Positions 1-7,189 are shown, counted from the first letter of the stretch. The stretch is DNA of 17,754 bases from Actinomycetota bacterium (GCA_019347585.1 JAHWLC010000002.1:1-17754), one strand, 5' to 3'. The notes: generated from the sequence alone by a model not told the origin. Numbers and translations: made by a program.

Positions 1-252
1 GAGCACCGTCAGCGGTTCACCGTCGAGACCATCCGCGAACTGCTCGACTCGATGGACCTCGAAGTGCTTTCGTGCGAAGAGTTCAACAGACTGGGCGTGC
101 TTGGGTGGATGGTCAACAAGGTCACCCGCCGAACCACCATCGGGCGATGGCAGGCCAGGCTGTTCGGCTTTCTCCTGCCCGTGGCGAAGTTGTTGGAGAC
201 ATTCAGATTCCTGCCCGGGTTGAGCATCGTCGCCGTAGCGCGCCCTCGCTGA
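1..252 (+). CDS. SAM-dependent methyltransferase, C-terminal part (5' end outside window)
   Basis: The frame is open from base 1 to TGA at 250-252 and gives 83 residues with no start of its own that must be used. The segment reads like the C-terminal end of class I SAM-dependent methyltransferases of the type found beside or fused to glycosyltransferases. It starts with a basic/aromatic stretch (EHRQRFTVETIRELL), then FNRLGVLGWMVN, a basic linker, a hydrophobic helix around FGFLLPVAKLLE, and ends in LSIVAVARPR, the usual last strand of these enzymes. The SAM-binding half lies outside the window, so the substrate cannot be read; small-molecule or envelope-glycan methylation is only a guess. 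The gene converges on the minus-strand operon that ends at 366, with a long palindrome between them. Confidence 0.6.
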   Translation, partial: EHRQRFTVETIRELLDSMDLEVLSCEEFNRLGVLGWMVNKVTRRTTIGRWQARLFGFLLPVAKLLETFRFLPGLSIVAVARPR

Positions 253-299
253 TCGGTCCCATGGAGAGAGTGCGGATGACGAGCTCGTCCCTCGGGATG

Positions 300-352
300 G
301 CGAACCCAGGGTTCTACACCGCGCTATACGCGGTGTAGAACCCTGGGTTCGC
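300..352. repeat. Family A 53-bp palindrome, copy 1, between convergent genes
   Basis: The 24-nt arms (300-323 and 329-352) are perfectly complementary around the 5-nt centre CTATA. Each arm contains a smaller dyad, GAACCC-A-GGGTTC (or its T version), so the element can be read as two outer 13-bp dyads around a central TACACCGCG/CGCGGTGTA dyad. An identical copy lies at 15813-15865. The element sits between two converging genes and could act as a terminator hairpin in both directions, but there is no T-run on either side. It fills most of the 253-365 gap, where I see no gene. Confidence 0.9.
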
Positions 353-365
353 GGTTAGCACGCGC

Positions 366-569
366 TCAGGCCGGCCGGAACCCCCGGTTTCTCGCCTCGA
401 AAGGCTCGTCGGGGGAGAAGGTCTGGACCTGGTTGCGGACGACGAGGCCATCCTCCTCGATCCTGGCCTTCAGCTCCTCGAACTGCTCCTCGTCGTCGCA
501 GTCGTAGAAGACCATGTCGGGCCGGGTGCCGACGTAGCGATAGTCCCCGAAGCGGGGAAGCCGGCTCAC
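366..569 (-). CDS. Small conserved-looking protein of unknown function, 67 aa
   Basis: GTG at 569 overlaps the stop of the upstream zinc-ribbon gene (GTGA), so it is probably translated by coupling; the stop is TGA at 366-368. The open frame runs further upstream, but that part overlaps the zinc-ribbon gene in another frame and has shadow-like composition, so the coupled GTG is preferred. The protein is soluble and acidic in the middle (DCDDEEQFEELKARIEEDG), begins with a basic/aromatic part (RLPRFGDYRYVGTRPD) and ends with FEARNRGFRPA. It has no membrane segment, signal peptide or cysteine pair. I do not recognise the family. It is the last gene of the acyl-CoA dehydrogenase operon, and its stop lies 13 nt from palindrome A. 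Confidence 0.7.
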   Translation of the reverse strand: MSRLPRFGDYRYVGTRPDMVFYDCDDEEQFEELKARIEEDGLVVRNQVQTFSPDEPFEARNRGFRPA

Positions 570-895
570 TCCTCGTCGGGTTCCGCCATCCCCGTCTTCA
601 CCTCGGCGGAGCACATGGGGCAGATCGCCGTCGCCACCTCGCCGACGATGAAATTGAACCCGCATTCGGGACAATCGACCTTGGGCAGCTTCTTCTCCGG
701 CGGCGGTGGCGGAGGCGCGCCGGGCTGGGCGATGGCCTCGCCACCCGCACCGGGGGCGGCGGGGTAGCCGCCCACGCCGGACGGCGCCTGCGCCCCGTTC
801 CTCACCACATTCACCGATCCGCACACCGGGCAGGCGTAGCGGCCCGGCCCCGCCACGTCGAACTGGGTGCGGCAGGCCCCACAGCGAACCCTCAT
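566..895 (-). CDS. Double zinc-ribbon protein, 109 aa
   Basis: The protein has two treble-clef-like zinc ribbons. The first uses C5/C8 and C22/C25 (MRVRCGAC...YACPVC), the second C75/C78 and C92/C95 (DCPECGF...AICPMCS). A glycine/alanine/proline linker of about 40 residues, with six prolines in a row, joins them, and the tail is acidic. Such small ribbons usually bind one zinc each and act in protein or nucleic-acid contacts; the partner is unknown here. ATG at 895 overlaps the stop of the membrane-protein gene (ATGA), and its own stop overlaps the next start (GTGA), so the three small genes are tightly coupled. The cysteine pattern is clear but the cellular role is not. Confidence 0.8.
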   Translation of the reverse strand: MRVRCGACRTQFDVAGPGRYACPVCGSVNVVRNGAQAPSGVGGYPAAPGAGGEAIAQPGAPPPPPPEKKLPKVDCPECGFNFIVGEVATAICPMCSAEVKTGMAEPDEE

Positions 896-1341
896 TCCTC
901 GTCTCCTGAGTCTCTCGTCGAATCGACCCGGTCGCCCACCGCCCCGATCGCCATGAGATAGTCGGCTTCGAGCCGGAGGACGGCCTCGATGTCACCATGA
1001 GCGTAGGCCACGCCGTGTTTTGCCTCTATTTGGTCGACGATGTACTCCACCGAGGCCCGATGCCCACCCGCCACCGTCTCCACCGGGGTGCGCCGGTCCT
1101 CCTGGGCCAGGCCCTGCAGATAGAACACCTCCCACTCGAGGATGCGACGGACGTCGGCCTTGGCGAGCCCGGCGTCCTCCGGCAGCCGCTCCGAGACGTG
1201 CTTCACCGCGTCCTCGACCACGTACTCGAGGGGCTCGTAGCTGGGACGCCGCTTCGCCTCCTGCCAGAGGAGCATGGCCACGATCACCAGGAAGACCCCG
1301 ACGAGGAGGGCGACGAAGGCGACGAGCGTGACGGGCGACAT
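892..1341 (-). CDS. Membrane-anchored protein of unknown function, 149 aa
   Basis: The protein has one N-terminal transmembrane helix at about residues 4-26 (VTLVAFVALLVGVFLVIVAM), followed by a basic stop-transfer patch (KRR) and a cytoplasmic or external domain rich in charged helices. The domain contains two similar pieces: DVRRILEWEVFYLQGL near 64-79 and DIEAVLRLEADYLMAIG near 117-133. They look like an internal duplication of one helical unit. No enzyme motif is visible. It starts with ATG 19 nt after the acyl-CoA dehydrogenase stop and overlaps the zinc-ribbon gene by 4 nt, so it is probably co-transcribed with both. The Shine-Dalgarno is weak. The family is not recognised. Confidence 0.75.
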   Translation of the reverse strand: MSPVTLVAFVALLVGVFLVIVAMLLWQEAKRRPSYEPLEYVVEDAVKHVSERLPEDAGLAKADVRRILEWEVFYLQGLAQEDRRTPVETVAGGHRASVEYIVDQIEAKHGVAYAHGDIEAVLRLEADYLMAIGAVGDRVDSTRDSGDEE

Positions 1342-1360
1342 CGCCCGAATTCAAGTCGTC

Positions 1361-3172
1361 CTAGAATGCCTCGACGGGGAGGTTCATCAGCGAGCCGTCC
1401 TCCTCGGCGGCGGCCTTGCGTCGGGCCGCCACCTTGGGAGCGACATGGTCGAGGAACCAGCGGGCGGCCTCGACTCTTCCCCGATAGAAGGGGTCGTCCT
1501 CCATCTTGGGGGCGGCGATCCCGGCATGGCGGAGCAGTTGCCACGAGATGACGACTTCGGCCATCGATTCGAGGAGGCCGTTGGCGTGCAGACCCACCTC
1601 GTAAATCCGCTCCTTCTCACCGGCGGCCGACGCCATCAGGTCCTCGACCATGGCACCGAGGTGGGCCTGGGCATCGTCGAGGACCGCCCCCAGCTTCTCC
1701 CGCTCGGTGGCGATGGGGTCGTCGTCGGCGCCGCCCTTGACGAACTCGGTGATCTCGGCGGCGAGCCGCGCCAGCTCCTTGCCCTGGTCGCGGACGATCT
1801 TGCGGAAGAAGAGGTCGAGCGCCTGGATCCCGGTGGTGCCCTCATAGATGGTGTCGATCTTGGCGTCCCTCAGGTACTGCTCGATCGGGTAGTCCTCGGT
1901 GTACCCGGAGCCGCCGAACACCTGCAGCGACATGGCCAGCAGCTCGTAGGCCTTCTCCGAGCCGTAGCCCTTGACGATCGGCAGCAGCAGGTCGTTGAGA
2001 CGGACGGCGACGTCGTCGACCTGGCCCCCGTGCGTGGACAGCTCGACCCGGTCCTGCTGGCTGGCCGTGTAGAAGACGAGCGCGCGCAGGCCCTCGGCCC
2101 AGGCCTTCTGCTTCATCAGCATCAGGCGGACGTCGGGGTGGTGGATGATCGTGACGCGGGGTGCGGCCTTGTCGGTCATCTGAGCCATGTCGGGGCCCTG
2201 CACGCGCTCCTTGGCGTACTCGAGGGCGTTGAGGTAGCCGGTCGACAGCGTCGCGATGGCCTTGGTGCCGACCATCATGCGGGCGTTCTCGATGACGTCG
2301 AACATCTGACGGATCCCGTCGTGACGGTCGCCGACCAGGTAGCCGACGGCGGGTTGGTCGAGGCCGAAGGTCATCTCACAGGTGGTGGAGCCCTTCAGGC
2401 CCATCTTCTTCTCGAGAGTGGTGGCGTAGACCCCGTTGCGGGCGCCGGGGGCGCCGTTCTCGTCGATCAGGTACTTGGGGACCACGAACAACGACAGCCC
2501 CTTGCTGCCCGGGGCGGCGCCCTCGGGACGGGCGAGGACGAGGTGGATGATGTTCTCGGCAGCGTCGTGCTCGCCTCCGGTGATGAACCGTTTCACCCCT
2601 TCGAGGTGCCAGGTCCCGTCGCCTTGGTCGATCGCCTTGGTCATCCCCGAGCCGACGTCGGAGCCGGCGTCGGGCTCGGTGAGCATCATGGTGCCGGCCC
2701 ACTCCCGCTCCACCCAGAGCTTGGCCAGCTCCTTCTGCTCCTCGGTCCCCTCCTCGAAGAGGACGCGGGCGAACAGCTCGCCCCCCGAGTAGAAGGTGAC
2801 GGTGGTGTTGGCGGCGAGGAGCATCTCCTGGATGGCCCAATGCACCGTGGGCGGCACCGGCATTCCGCCCATCTCCTCGGAGACGCCGAGCCTGGACCAT
2901 CCTCCGTCCTCGTAGGCGCGGATCGCCTTCTTCACCCCGGCGGGGAGCTCGATCGAGCCGTCGCGCAGCTCGAGCCGGGTGCGATCCGCCTCGGCGTACA
3001 CCGCAGCGAACTCCTCGCGGGCGAGACGCTCGATCTCGGTGAGGATGTCGCCCACGGTGTCCCTGTCGAGGCCGGGCGCCCAGGCCGGGTGGCTCAGGTG
3101 GTCCTGGATCCGGTGCACCTCGAAGAGGTTGAACTCGATGTCCCGGAGGTTCGGCTTGTAGTGGCTGACCAT
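1361..3172 (-). CDS. Acyl-CoA dehydrogenase, 603 aa, FadE-like with extra C-terminal domain
   Basis: This FAD enzyme catalyses alpha,beta-dehydrogenation of acyl-CoA, the first step of beta-oxidation. The FAD/substrate loop MLTEPDAGSDV is at 163-173, the C-terminal FAD contact region FGGSGYTEDYPIEQYLRDAKI at 419-439, and IYEGTTGIQ at 442-450 carries the probable catalytic base E444. At 603 residues it is longer than the roughly 380-aa classical enzymes. The last 130 or so residues fit the C-terminal extension of the long FadE-type group, which usually accepts long or unusual acyl chains. ATG at 3172 has no clear Shine-Dalgarno, and the message may be short-leadered. A TetR gene is divergent and an inverted repeat lies 5-22 nt upstream, so repression by that TetR protein is likely. 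It is the first gene of a four-gene operon. Confidence 0.93.
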   Translation of the reverse strand: MVSHYKPNLRDIEFNLFEVHRIQDHLSHPAWAPGLDRDTVGDILTEIERLAREEFAAVYAEADRTRLELRDGSIELPAGVKKAIRAYEDGGWSRLGVSEEMGGMPVPPTVHWAIQEMLLAANTTVTFYSGGELFARVLFEEGTEEQKELAKLWVEREWAGTMMLTEPDAGSDVGSGMTKAIDQGDGTWHLEGVKRFITGGEHDAAENIIHLVLARPEGAAPGSKGLSLFVVPKYLIDENGAPGARNGVYATTLEKKMGLKGSTTCEMTFGLDQPAVGYLVGDRHDGIRQMFDVIENARMMVGTKAIATLSTGYLNALEYAKERVQGPDMAQMTDKAAPRVTIIHHPDVRLMLMKQKAWAEGLRALVFYTASQQDRVELSTHGGQVDDVAVRLNDLLLPIVKGYGSEKAYELLAMSLQVFGGSGYTEDYPIEQYLRDAKIDTIYEGTTGIQALDLFFRKIVRDQGKELARLAAEITEFVKGGADDDPIATEREKLGAVLDDAQAHLGAMVEDLMASAAGEKERIYEVGLHANGLLESMAEVVISWQLLRHAGIAAPKMEDDPFYRGRVEAARWFLDHVAPKVAARRKAAAEEDGSLMNLPVEAF

Positions 3173-3176
3173 CGTG

Positions 3177-3194
3177 TTTGAGTATTCACTCTAA
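3177..3194. promoter_or_regulatory. Probable TetR operator between acyl-CoA dehydrogenase and tetR
   Basis: GAGT (3180-3183) and ACTC (3188-3191) form a perfect dyad around ATTC, extended imperfectly to 3177-3194. The site lies 5-22 nt before the dehydrogenase ATG. On the minus strand it overlaps an AATACT sequence, a possible -10 box that would give a very short or absent leader. The AT-rich dyad in a divergent tetR/target gap is the usual arrangement for autoregulated TetR repressors of fatty-acid genes. Binding is inferred, not shown. Confidence 0.5.
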
Positions 3195-3231
3195 TTTGAT
3201 CTGTCGCTCAACGGGAGAGGTCTGCGGGTCC

Positions 3232-3237
3232 TAGTCT
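3232..3237 (+). promoter_or_regulatory. Putative -10 box of a leaderless tetR transcript
   Basis: TAGTCT matches the actinobacterial TANNNT -10 pattern and ends exactly 6 nt before the ATG at 3244. There is no Shine-Dalgarno close to the ATG; the nearest purine run is more than 20 nt upstream. Together this suggests that transcription begins at or next to the start codon. The predicted sufC start has the same 6-nt spacing. Confidence 0.4.
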
Positions 3238-3243
3238 GCGTTC

Positions 3244-3798
3244 ATGAGATATCGGGCCGGCCTCCAGACCCAGGCGAAGATCCTCGACGCCACGCGGAAG
3301 CTCATCGCCGAGAGCGGCCTCGAGGGGACCACGATCAAGGCGGTCTGTGAGCGCGCCGGGGTGCTCCCCGGCAGCTTCTACAACCTCTTCGACTCCAAGG
3401 AGCAGGCGGTGTTGACGGTGGTCCGCCAGGCCATCGACGCCGCCGACCCCGACCCCGAGCAACTGGGCAACGAGAGCCTGAAAGACCTGGTGGAGGCGTA
3501 TGTTCGCTTCGTCACCGGCCAGGGCGACCTGGCCCGGGTCTACATCGGGATCGCGGTCTCGGGGAGCCGGGGCAAACCCGAGCTGAGGGGCCGGGTGCTC
3601 CGCCACCACCAGGCCCGGGTATCCCGATTTCGCCAAGCCATCGAGAAGGAGCGGCCCGGCTTGTCGGAACAGGACTCCACCCGTCGCGCCGAGACCCTGG
3701 TCACCTCGTTGAACGGGGTGGCGCTGCACCGGGTGCTCGATCCCAAATTCGACGTCGCGGTGCACGCCCGGGCGCTGCTCGAGGGCGCCACCACCTGA
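3244..3798 (+). CDS. TetR/AcrR-family transcriptional regulator, 184 aa
   Basis: The N-terminal DNA-binding domain (about residues 8-55) has the TetR pattern: QAKILDATRKLIAESGLEGTTIKAVCERAGVLPGSFYNLFDSKEQAV, quoted here by its parts QAKILDATRKL, TTIKAVCERAGV and GSFYNLFDSKEQ. The helix-turn-helix is at about 30-50. The C-terminal half is helical and variable and would bind an effector, plausibly an acyl-CoA given the divergent acyl-CoA dehydrogenase. The length is normal for the family. Its stop overlaps the ATG of the first LLM gene (TGATG), so it probably also governs the plus-strand operon. The effector is a guess; the family call is firm. Confidence 0.92.
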   Translation: MRYRAGLQTQAKILDATRKLIAESGLEGTTIKAVCERAGVLPGSFYNLFDSKEQAVLTVVRQAIDAADPDPEQLGNESLKDLVEAYVRFVTGQGDLARVYIGIAVSGSRGKPELRGRVLRHHQARVSRFRQAIEKERPGLSEQDSTRRAETLVTSLNGVALHRVLDPKFDVAVHARALLEGATT

Positions 3799-4718
3799 TG
3801 GAGTTCGGCATCCAGACCAGGGGGGACTGGGAGTACGTGCTCTCCACCGCCCGCTGGGCCGAGGACCGGGGGCTGGCCGCCATCGCCCTCCCCGATCACT
3901 ACCTGCAGCGGGGCGACGAGAAGGAGAAGCCGGCGTGGGACCACCTCGTCCATCTCGCCGCCCTGGCCGCGGAGACCACCCAGATCGGGCTGGTGTCTCT
4001 GGTGAGCCCGATCGGGTTCCGCCATCCCGCCGTCCTCTACAAGATGGGAGTCACCCTCGACGAGATCTCCGGGGGCCGGTTCACCCTCGGGGTCGGCGCC
4101 GGCTGGCTCGAGGAGGAGTTCGAGGTGTACGGGCTTTCCTTCCCCGAGGTGAAGGTGCGGATGGAGATGCTCGAGGAGGCCATGGCCTATCTCCGCGCCG
4201 CGATCACCCCTGAGGCGATCGCTTTCGAAGGCCGGCACTTCCAGCTCGCCGAGTTCGATCCCCATCCCCACCCCACCAACCTGCGGCTGATGGCAGGTGG
4301 CGCGGGTAAGTCGAAGGCGCGGAGCATCACCGCCCGCTATGCCGACGAGTACAACCTCTACGCCCGCGAGGCCGGCGAGTACCGGGAGGTGGTGGAGAAG
4401 ACCCGGGCCGAGGCCAAGGAGATCGGGCGTGATCCCGACGAGATCTTCTGGTCTTCGGCGGGGCCCGGCATCGCCGCGAAGAAGGAGCGGGACTACCGGC
4501 GTCTTCTCGAGAAGCTGTCCGAGCTGACCGGGGTCGGCGCGGACGACATCGAAGAGCGATACGAGGAGCGGGGCTATCCCCACGGTTCGGGAGCGAAGGC
4601 CGCCGAGATGGTCGCCGCCCTCGAGGATGCCGGCTGCCAGCGCTACTACCCCCAGGTCTTCGTCGGCGAGGACGACCCCTCCGACTTCGACCTCATCCTC
4701 GACGCCTACCAGGGCTAG
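3798..4718 (+). CDS. LLM-class (luciferase-like) flavin/F420-dependent oxidoreductase, copy 1
   Basis: The 306-aa protein has a single TIM-barrel luciferase-like fold. It starts with MEFGIQTRGDWEYVLSTARWAE, then ALPDHYLQ near 34-41, the conserved strand IGLVSLVSPIGFRHPAVLYKM at about 72-92 (parts: SLVSPIGFRHP), and SGGRFTLGVGAGW at about 98-110, a hallmark of the family. The barrel closes with LRLMAGGAGKSKARSITARYADEYNLY (part: RLMAGGAG). In actinobacteria many of these use F420 rather than FMN; the sequence alone does not settle the cofactor or the substrate. The start overlaps the tetR stop. A related gene follows after 77 nt that contain palindrome B. Confidence 0.88.
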   Translation: MEFGIQTRGDWEYVLSTARWAEDRGLAAIALPDHYLQRGDEKEKPAWDHLVHLAALAAETTQIGLVSLVSPIGFRHPAVLYKMGVTLDEISGGRFTLGVGAGWLEEEFEVYGLSFPEVKVRMEMLEEAMAYLRAAITPEAIAFEGRHFQLAEFDPHPHPTNLRLMAGGAGKSKARSITARYADEYNLYAREAGEYREVVEKTRAEAKEIGRDPDEIFWSSAGPGIAAKKERDYRRLLEKLSELTGVGADDIEERYEERGYPHGSGAKAAEMVAALEDAGCQRYYPQVFVGEDDPSDFDLILDAYQG

Positions 4719-4727
4719 GTTTGGTCG

Positions 4728-4774
4728 TTCTGTGTCGATTTACCGGGGCTATATCCCTGTAAATCGACACAGAA
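4728..4774. repeat. Family B palindrome, copy 1 (reverse orientation, one mismatch)
   Basis: The 16-nt outer arms TTCTGTGTCGATTTAC (4728-4743) and GTAAATCGACACAGAA (4759-4774) pair perfectly, then one C-T mismatch (4744/4758) and three G-C pairs follow, closing on a centre that contains GCTATA. The element is the reverse complement of the copies at 6188 and 13298 except for T at 4758. It lies between two co-directional LLM genes, starting 10 nt after the first stop and ending 21 nt before the second start. Confidence 0.9.
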
Positions 4775-4795
4775 GCGGACTAGAGGAGCCAGATC

Positions 4796-5707
4796 TTGGA
4801 ATTTTCGGTGATGACCGAGCCCCACCTCGGGGGCAGCTACGACCAGCAGCTGCGATTCGCCCGATGGGCCGAGGACGAAGGGCTCGTCTCCTTCGCCCGC
4901 TGCGACCACTACCTCTCCGGGCGCGACCCCACCCCCGAGTCGACCGACGCCTTCGCCGTGCTCGCCGGACTGGCGCGGGACACCAGCGACATCCGGCTCG
5001 CCGTTCTCGTCTCCCCGATCACTTTCCGCCTCCCCGCGGTTATCGCCAAGAACGCCACCACCATCGACCAGATGTCCGGCGGCCGGTTCGACCTCGGCGT
5101 CGGCACCGGGTGGATGGAGCTGGAGCATCAGCGTCTCGGGATCCCCTTCCCCGATTGGCCGGAGCGTTGGGAGCGCTTCGAAGAGGCCCTCGACTACCTG
5201 GACGAGGCCTTCGGCGACGGCCACGGCAAGCATGATGGCGAGCACTACTTCCTCAACGCCGATGTGAAGCCGAAGCCGACCGGGCTGCGTCTCATCATCG
5301 GGGGGAGCGGCGAGCAGCGGACCCCCACCCTGGCGGGCAAGCGCGCCGACGAGTACAACTTCTTCATCTGCCCGCCCGAGGAGGCCAAGGCCAAGATCGG
5401 GGTCATGCGGAAGGCGGCCGACGGGCGGGAGGTGGAGCCGACGGTGATGGGCGGCGCTCTGGTGGGCCGCACCCGGTCGGAGTTCGAGGAGCGCCTCGCC
5501 AGCGCGGCGGCGGAGCGGAACATCACCCCTCAGGAGATGGAAGACCGTTACGCCGACAACGGGCACCCCGTCGGAACTCCCGACCGCGTCGCCGAGACGG
5601 TGGCCGCCCTCGAGGATGCCGGCGTCGAGCGGATCTACGTGCAGTGGCTCGACCTCTCCGATTTCGAGGGGATGGCCGAGACTCTCGATATCGTCCGTGG
5701 CGGCTGA
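4796..5707 (+). CDS. LLM-class (luciferase-like) flavin/F420-dependent oxidoreductase, copy 2
   Basis: The 303-aa protein is similar in plan to its neighbour and is probably an old tandem duplicate. It starts with TTG at 4796, chosen because GAGGAG lies about 7 nt upstream and because MEFSVMTEPHLGG lines up with MEFGIQT of copy 1. Family marks are RCDHYLSG near 38-45, IRLAVLVSPITFRLPAVIAKN (part: LVSPITFRLP), SGGRFDLGVGTGWMELE at about 96-112, and LIIGGSGEQRTPTLAGKRADEYNFF (part: LIIGGSGEQRT). Cofactor and substrate are not readable. The gene overlaps the YbaK-type gene by 11 nt, which implies a joint transcript. Confidence 0.87.
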   Translation: MEFSVMTEPHLGGSYDQQLRFARWAEDEGLVSFARCDHYLSGRDPTPESTDAFAVLAGLARDTSDIRLAVLVSPITFRLPAVIAKNATTIDQMSGGRFDLGVGTGWMELEHQRLGIPFPDWPERWERFEEALDYLDEAFGDGHGKHDGEHYFLNADVKPKPTGLRLIIGGSGEQRTPTLAGKRADEYNFFICPPEEAKAKIGVMRKAADGREVEPTVMGGALVGRTRSEFEERLASAAAERNITPQEMEDRYADNGHPVGTPDRVAETVAALEDAGVERIYVQWLDLSDFEGMAETLDIVRGG

Positions 5708-6179
5708 TCTCCCCGCCGCCACCCGGCGGCTTCTCGACGCGGTGCCCGGTCTCGACGCCGAGGTGCGTCACTTTCCCGAGGGCACCAAAACCGCCGAGGA
5801 CGCCGCCGCCGCTGTCGGGTGCCCGGTGTCGGCGATCGTGAAGTCGCTCGTCTTCGTGATCATTGCCGGGGACGAGGAGGAGCCGGTCCTGGCGCTGGTG
5901 CCCGGCGATCTCCGTCTCGACACCGCCAAGCTCGCCGCAGCCGCCGACGCGGAGAGGTCCCGGCGGGCCACCCTCGACGAGGTGCGCGAGTCCACGGGCT
6001 ACGCCGCCGGCGGCACTCCCCCGTTCGGACACACCGAGCCGATCCGGGTCTTCGCCGACCCCGCGCTGCGACGCAACGACCCGGTGTGGGCCGCCGCCGG
6101 CACCCCCACCACTGTTTTCCCCATCTCCTTGGACGATCTGGACCGCCTCGCCTCCCCGATTTGGGCGGATCTGACCTGA
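5697..6179 (+). CDS. YbaK/EbsC-family aminoacyl-tRNA deacylase, 160 aa
   Basis: The YbaK/ProX domain hydrolyses mischarged aminoacyl-tRNA in trans. The visible pattern is AEVRHFPEGTKTAEDAAAAVGCPVSAIVKSLVF (part: GCPVSAIVKSLVF, with the conserved lysine of the fold), LALVPGDLRLDTAKLA in the middle, TGYAAGGTPPFGH (the G-x-x-x-P-G/F substrate loop, here PPFGH) and FADPALRRNDPVWAAAGTP near the end. The start is GTG at 5697, 11 nt inside the LLM gene, because the protein then begins just before the domain; no better start fits. Length is normal for a stand-alone YbaK. The tRNA specificity (Cys/Pro, Ala or another) cannot be told. The gene ends 8 nt before a family B palindrome. Confidence 0.87.
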   Translation: MAADLPAATRRLLDAVPGLDAEVRHFPEGTKTAEDAAAAVGCPVSAIVKSLVFVIIAGDEEEPVLALVPGDLRLDTAKLAAAADAERSRRATLDEVRESTGYAAGGTPPFGHTEPIRVFADPALRRNDPVWAAAGTPTTVFPISLDDLDRLASPIWADLT

Positions 6180-6187
6180 TTCCTCCG

Positions 6188-6234
6188 TTCTGTGTCGATT
6201 TACCGGGATATAGCCCCGGTAAATCGACACAGAA
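6188..6234. repeat. Family B palindrome, copy 2, between convergent genes
   Basis: The 20-nt arms (6188-6207 and 6215-6234) are perfectly complementary around the 7-nt centre ATATAGC. The sequence is identical to the copy at 13298-13344. It fills nearly all of the 62-nt gap between the ends of the YbaK gene (+) and the AEC permease gene (-). A bidirectional terminator is possible, although no T-run follows on either side. Confidence 0.92.
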
Positions 6235-6241
6235 GGTTCGG

Positions 6242-7138
6242 TCACAGCAAGGTGATCACCACCGGGAGGGTGAGAACCGAGGCCAGGGTGCCGACGAGGA
6301 GGACGGTGGTGACGAAGTCGGCCTCCAGGTCGTGCTCGAGAGCGATCAGGGAGGTGAACACCGCGGCCGGCATTGCCGCCTGGAGGATCACCACTTTCCC
6401 GGGCATCCCGGACGGGCCGACCAGGTACACCAGCCCCGCTGCCAGGAGCGGGACCACAACCAGCTTCACCGCCAGCGGGATCGAGCTGATCGCCGCGGGC
6501 AGAACCCTCCTCATTCCCGCGATCTGGATGCCCAGGGTGAGCAGCATGACCGGTATCAACGCCGCGGCAAGCAAACTCACCGGCCGGTCCAGCCACAACG
6601 GCAAGGAGAGGCCGGCCACGTTGACCGCCAGGGCGGGGACCACCGCCAGGGCCAGGGGCGAGGTGAGAGCGGTCCAGGCCGCCTTCCAGACCGAGCCCTG
6701 CCGCAGCGTCGCCAGACCCACCCCTGCCAGTATCCCCAGGGTGTTGACGGTGACCATCACGATCCCGGCGATAGGGAGCGCCGCCGCTCCGAAAGCGAAG
6801 GCGGATATGGCAAGGCCGAAATTGCCTACGTTGCCGTGGATCGAGCTGAGCACGCCGGCCCCGATCAGGGATGCGTCCCCTCCGGCGAGCCGCATCAGCG
6901 CGGCCGCGACCAGGCTCCCCCCCACCATGGCCAGGGCGGAGTTGCCCACCACCCGGCCCACCACCCCGGCCTCGAGTTCGGTGGTGGCCAGGATGTCGAA
7001 GACAAACACGGGGCCCAGCACCCAGTAGGACACCGCGGCCAGCCCCTCGGGCCGCACCTCGACCGATCGGGCCAGTAGAAAACCCGCCGCGATCACGAGG
7101 TAGACCGGAACGAGGATCTCGACGAGGACCTGGAGCAT
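6242..7138 (-). CDS. AEC-family (auxin efflux carrier type) permease, 298 aa
   Basis: This is a very hydrophobic protein with about ten transmembrane segments in two similar halves, the plan of AEC and bile-acid-like carriers. The first half carries SSIHGNVGNFGLAISAF, matching the conserved N-x-G-N-x-G motif of the family; the second half carries LQAAMPAAVFTSLIALEHD, matching the M-P-x-A-x-x motif. Bacterial AEC proteins export or exchange small organic acids, but the substrate is unknown here. ATG at 7138 is preferred over GTG at 7144 because AGGG sits 7 nt before the ATG. It faces the YbaK gene tail to tail across a family B palindrome. It lies after the propeller lipoprotein on the same strand, about 60 nt away, with a small hairpin between. 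Confidence 0.9.
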   Translation of the reverse strand: MLQVLVEILVPVYLVIAAGFLLARSVEVRPEGLAAVSYWVLGPVFVFDILATTELEAGVVGRVVGNSALAMVGGSLVAAALMRLAGGDASLIGAGVLSSIHGNVGNFGLAISAFAFGAAALPIAGIVMVTVNTLGILAGVGLATLRQGSVWKAAWTALTSPLALAVVPALAVNVAGLSLPLWLDRPVSLLAAALIPVMLLTLGIQIAGMRRVLPAAISSIPLAVKLVVVPLLAAGLVYLVGPSGMPGKVVILQAAMPAAVFTSLIALEHDLEADFVTTVLLVGTLASVLTLPVVITLL

Positions 7139-7174
7139 CGGCACACCCTAAGGAGGAAGCTCCCGACCACGACC

Positions 7175-7189
7175 CGGCCCAACGGGCCG
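7175..7189 (-). terminator. Short GC hairpin after the FG-GAP/UnbV lipoprotein gene
   Basis: CGGCCC and GGGCCG pair around AAC, starting 8 nt past the stop at 7197-7199 on the minus strand. There is no T-run, so it would be a weak terminator at best. The 7139-7196 gap holds nothing else I can support. Confidence 0.3.

Noticed and set aside
570..998. Upstream extension of the 67-aa gene to 210 aa
   Set aside because: It overlaps the zinc-ribbon gene in another frame and is Arg/Gly-rich. The GTG that overlaps the zinc-ribbon stop fits the coupling pattern of the operon.
1274..3181. 635-aa plus-strand open frame opposite the acyl-CoA dehydrogenase
   Set aside because: It is an antisense shadow of a GC-rich gene. 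Its composition is rich in Gly, Val, Asp, His and Leu with no recognisable domain, while the minus strand has clear catalytic motifs.
5819..7078. 419-aa plus-strand frame crossing the YbaK gene, palindrome B2 and the AEC gene
   Set aside because: It is out of frame with YbaK, antisense to AEC, and of arginine/glutamine/histidine-rich shadow composition.
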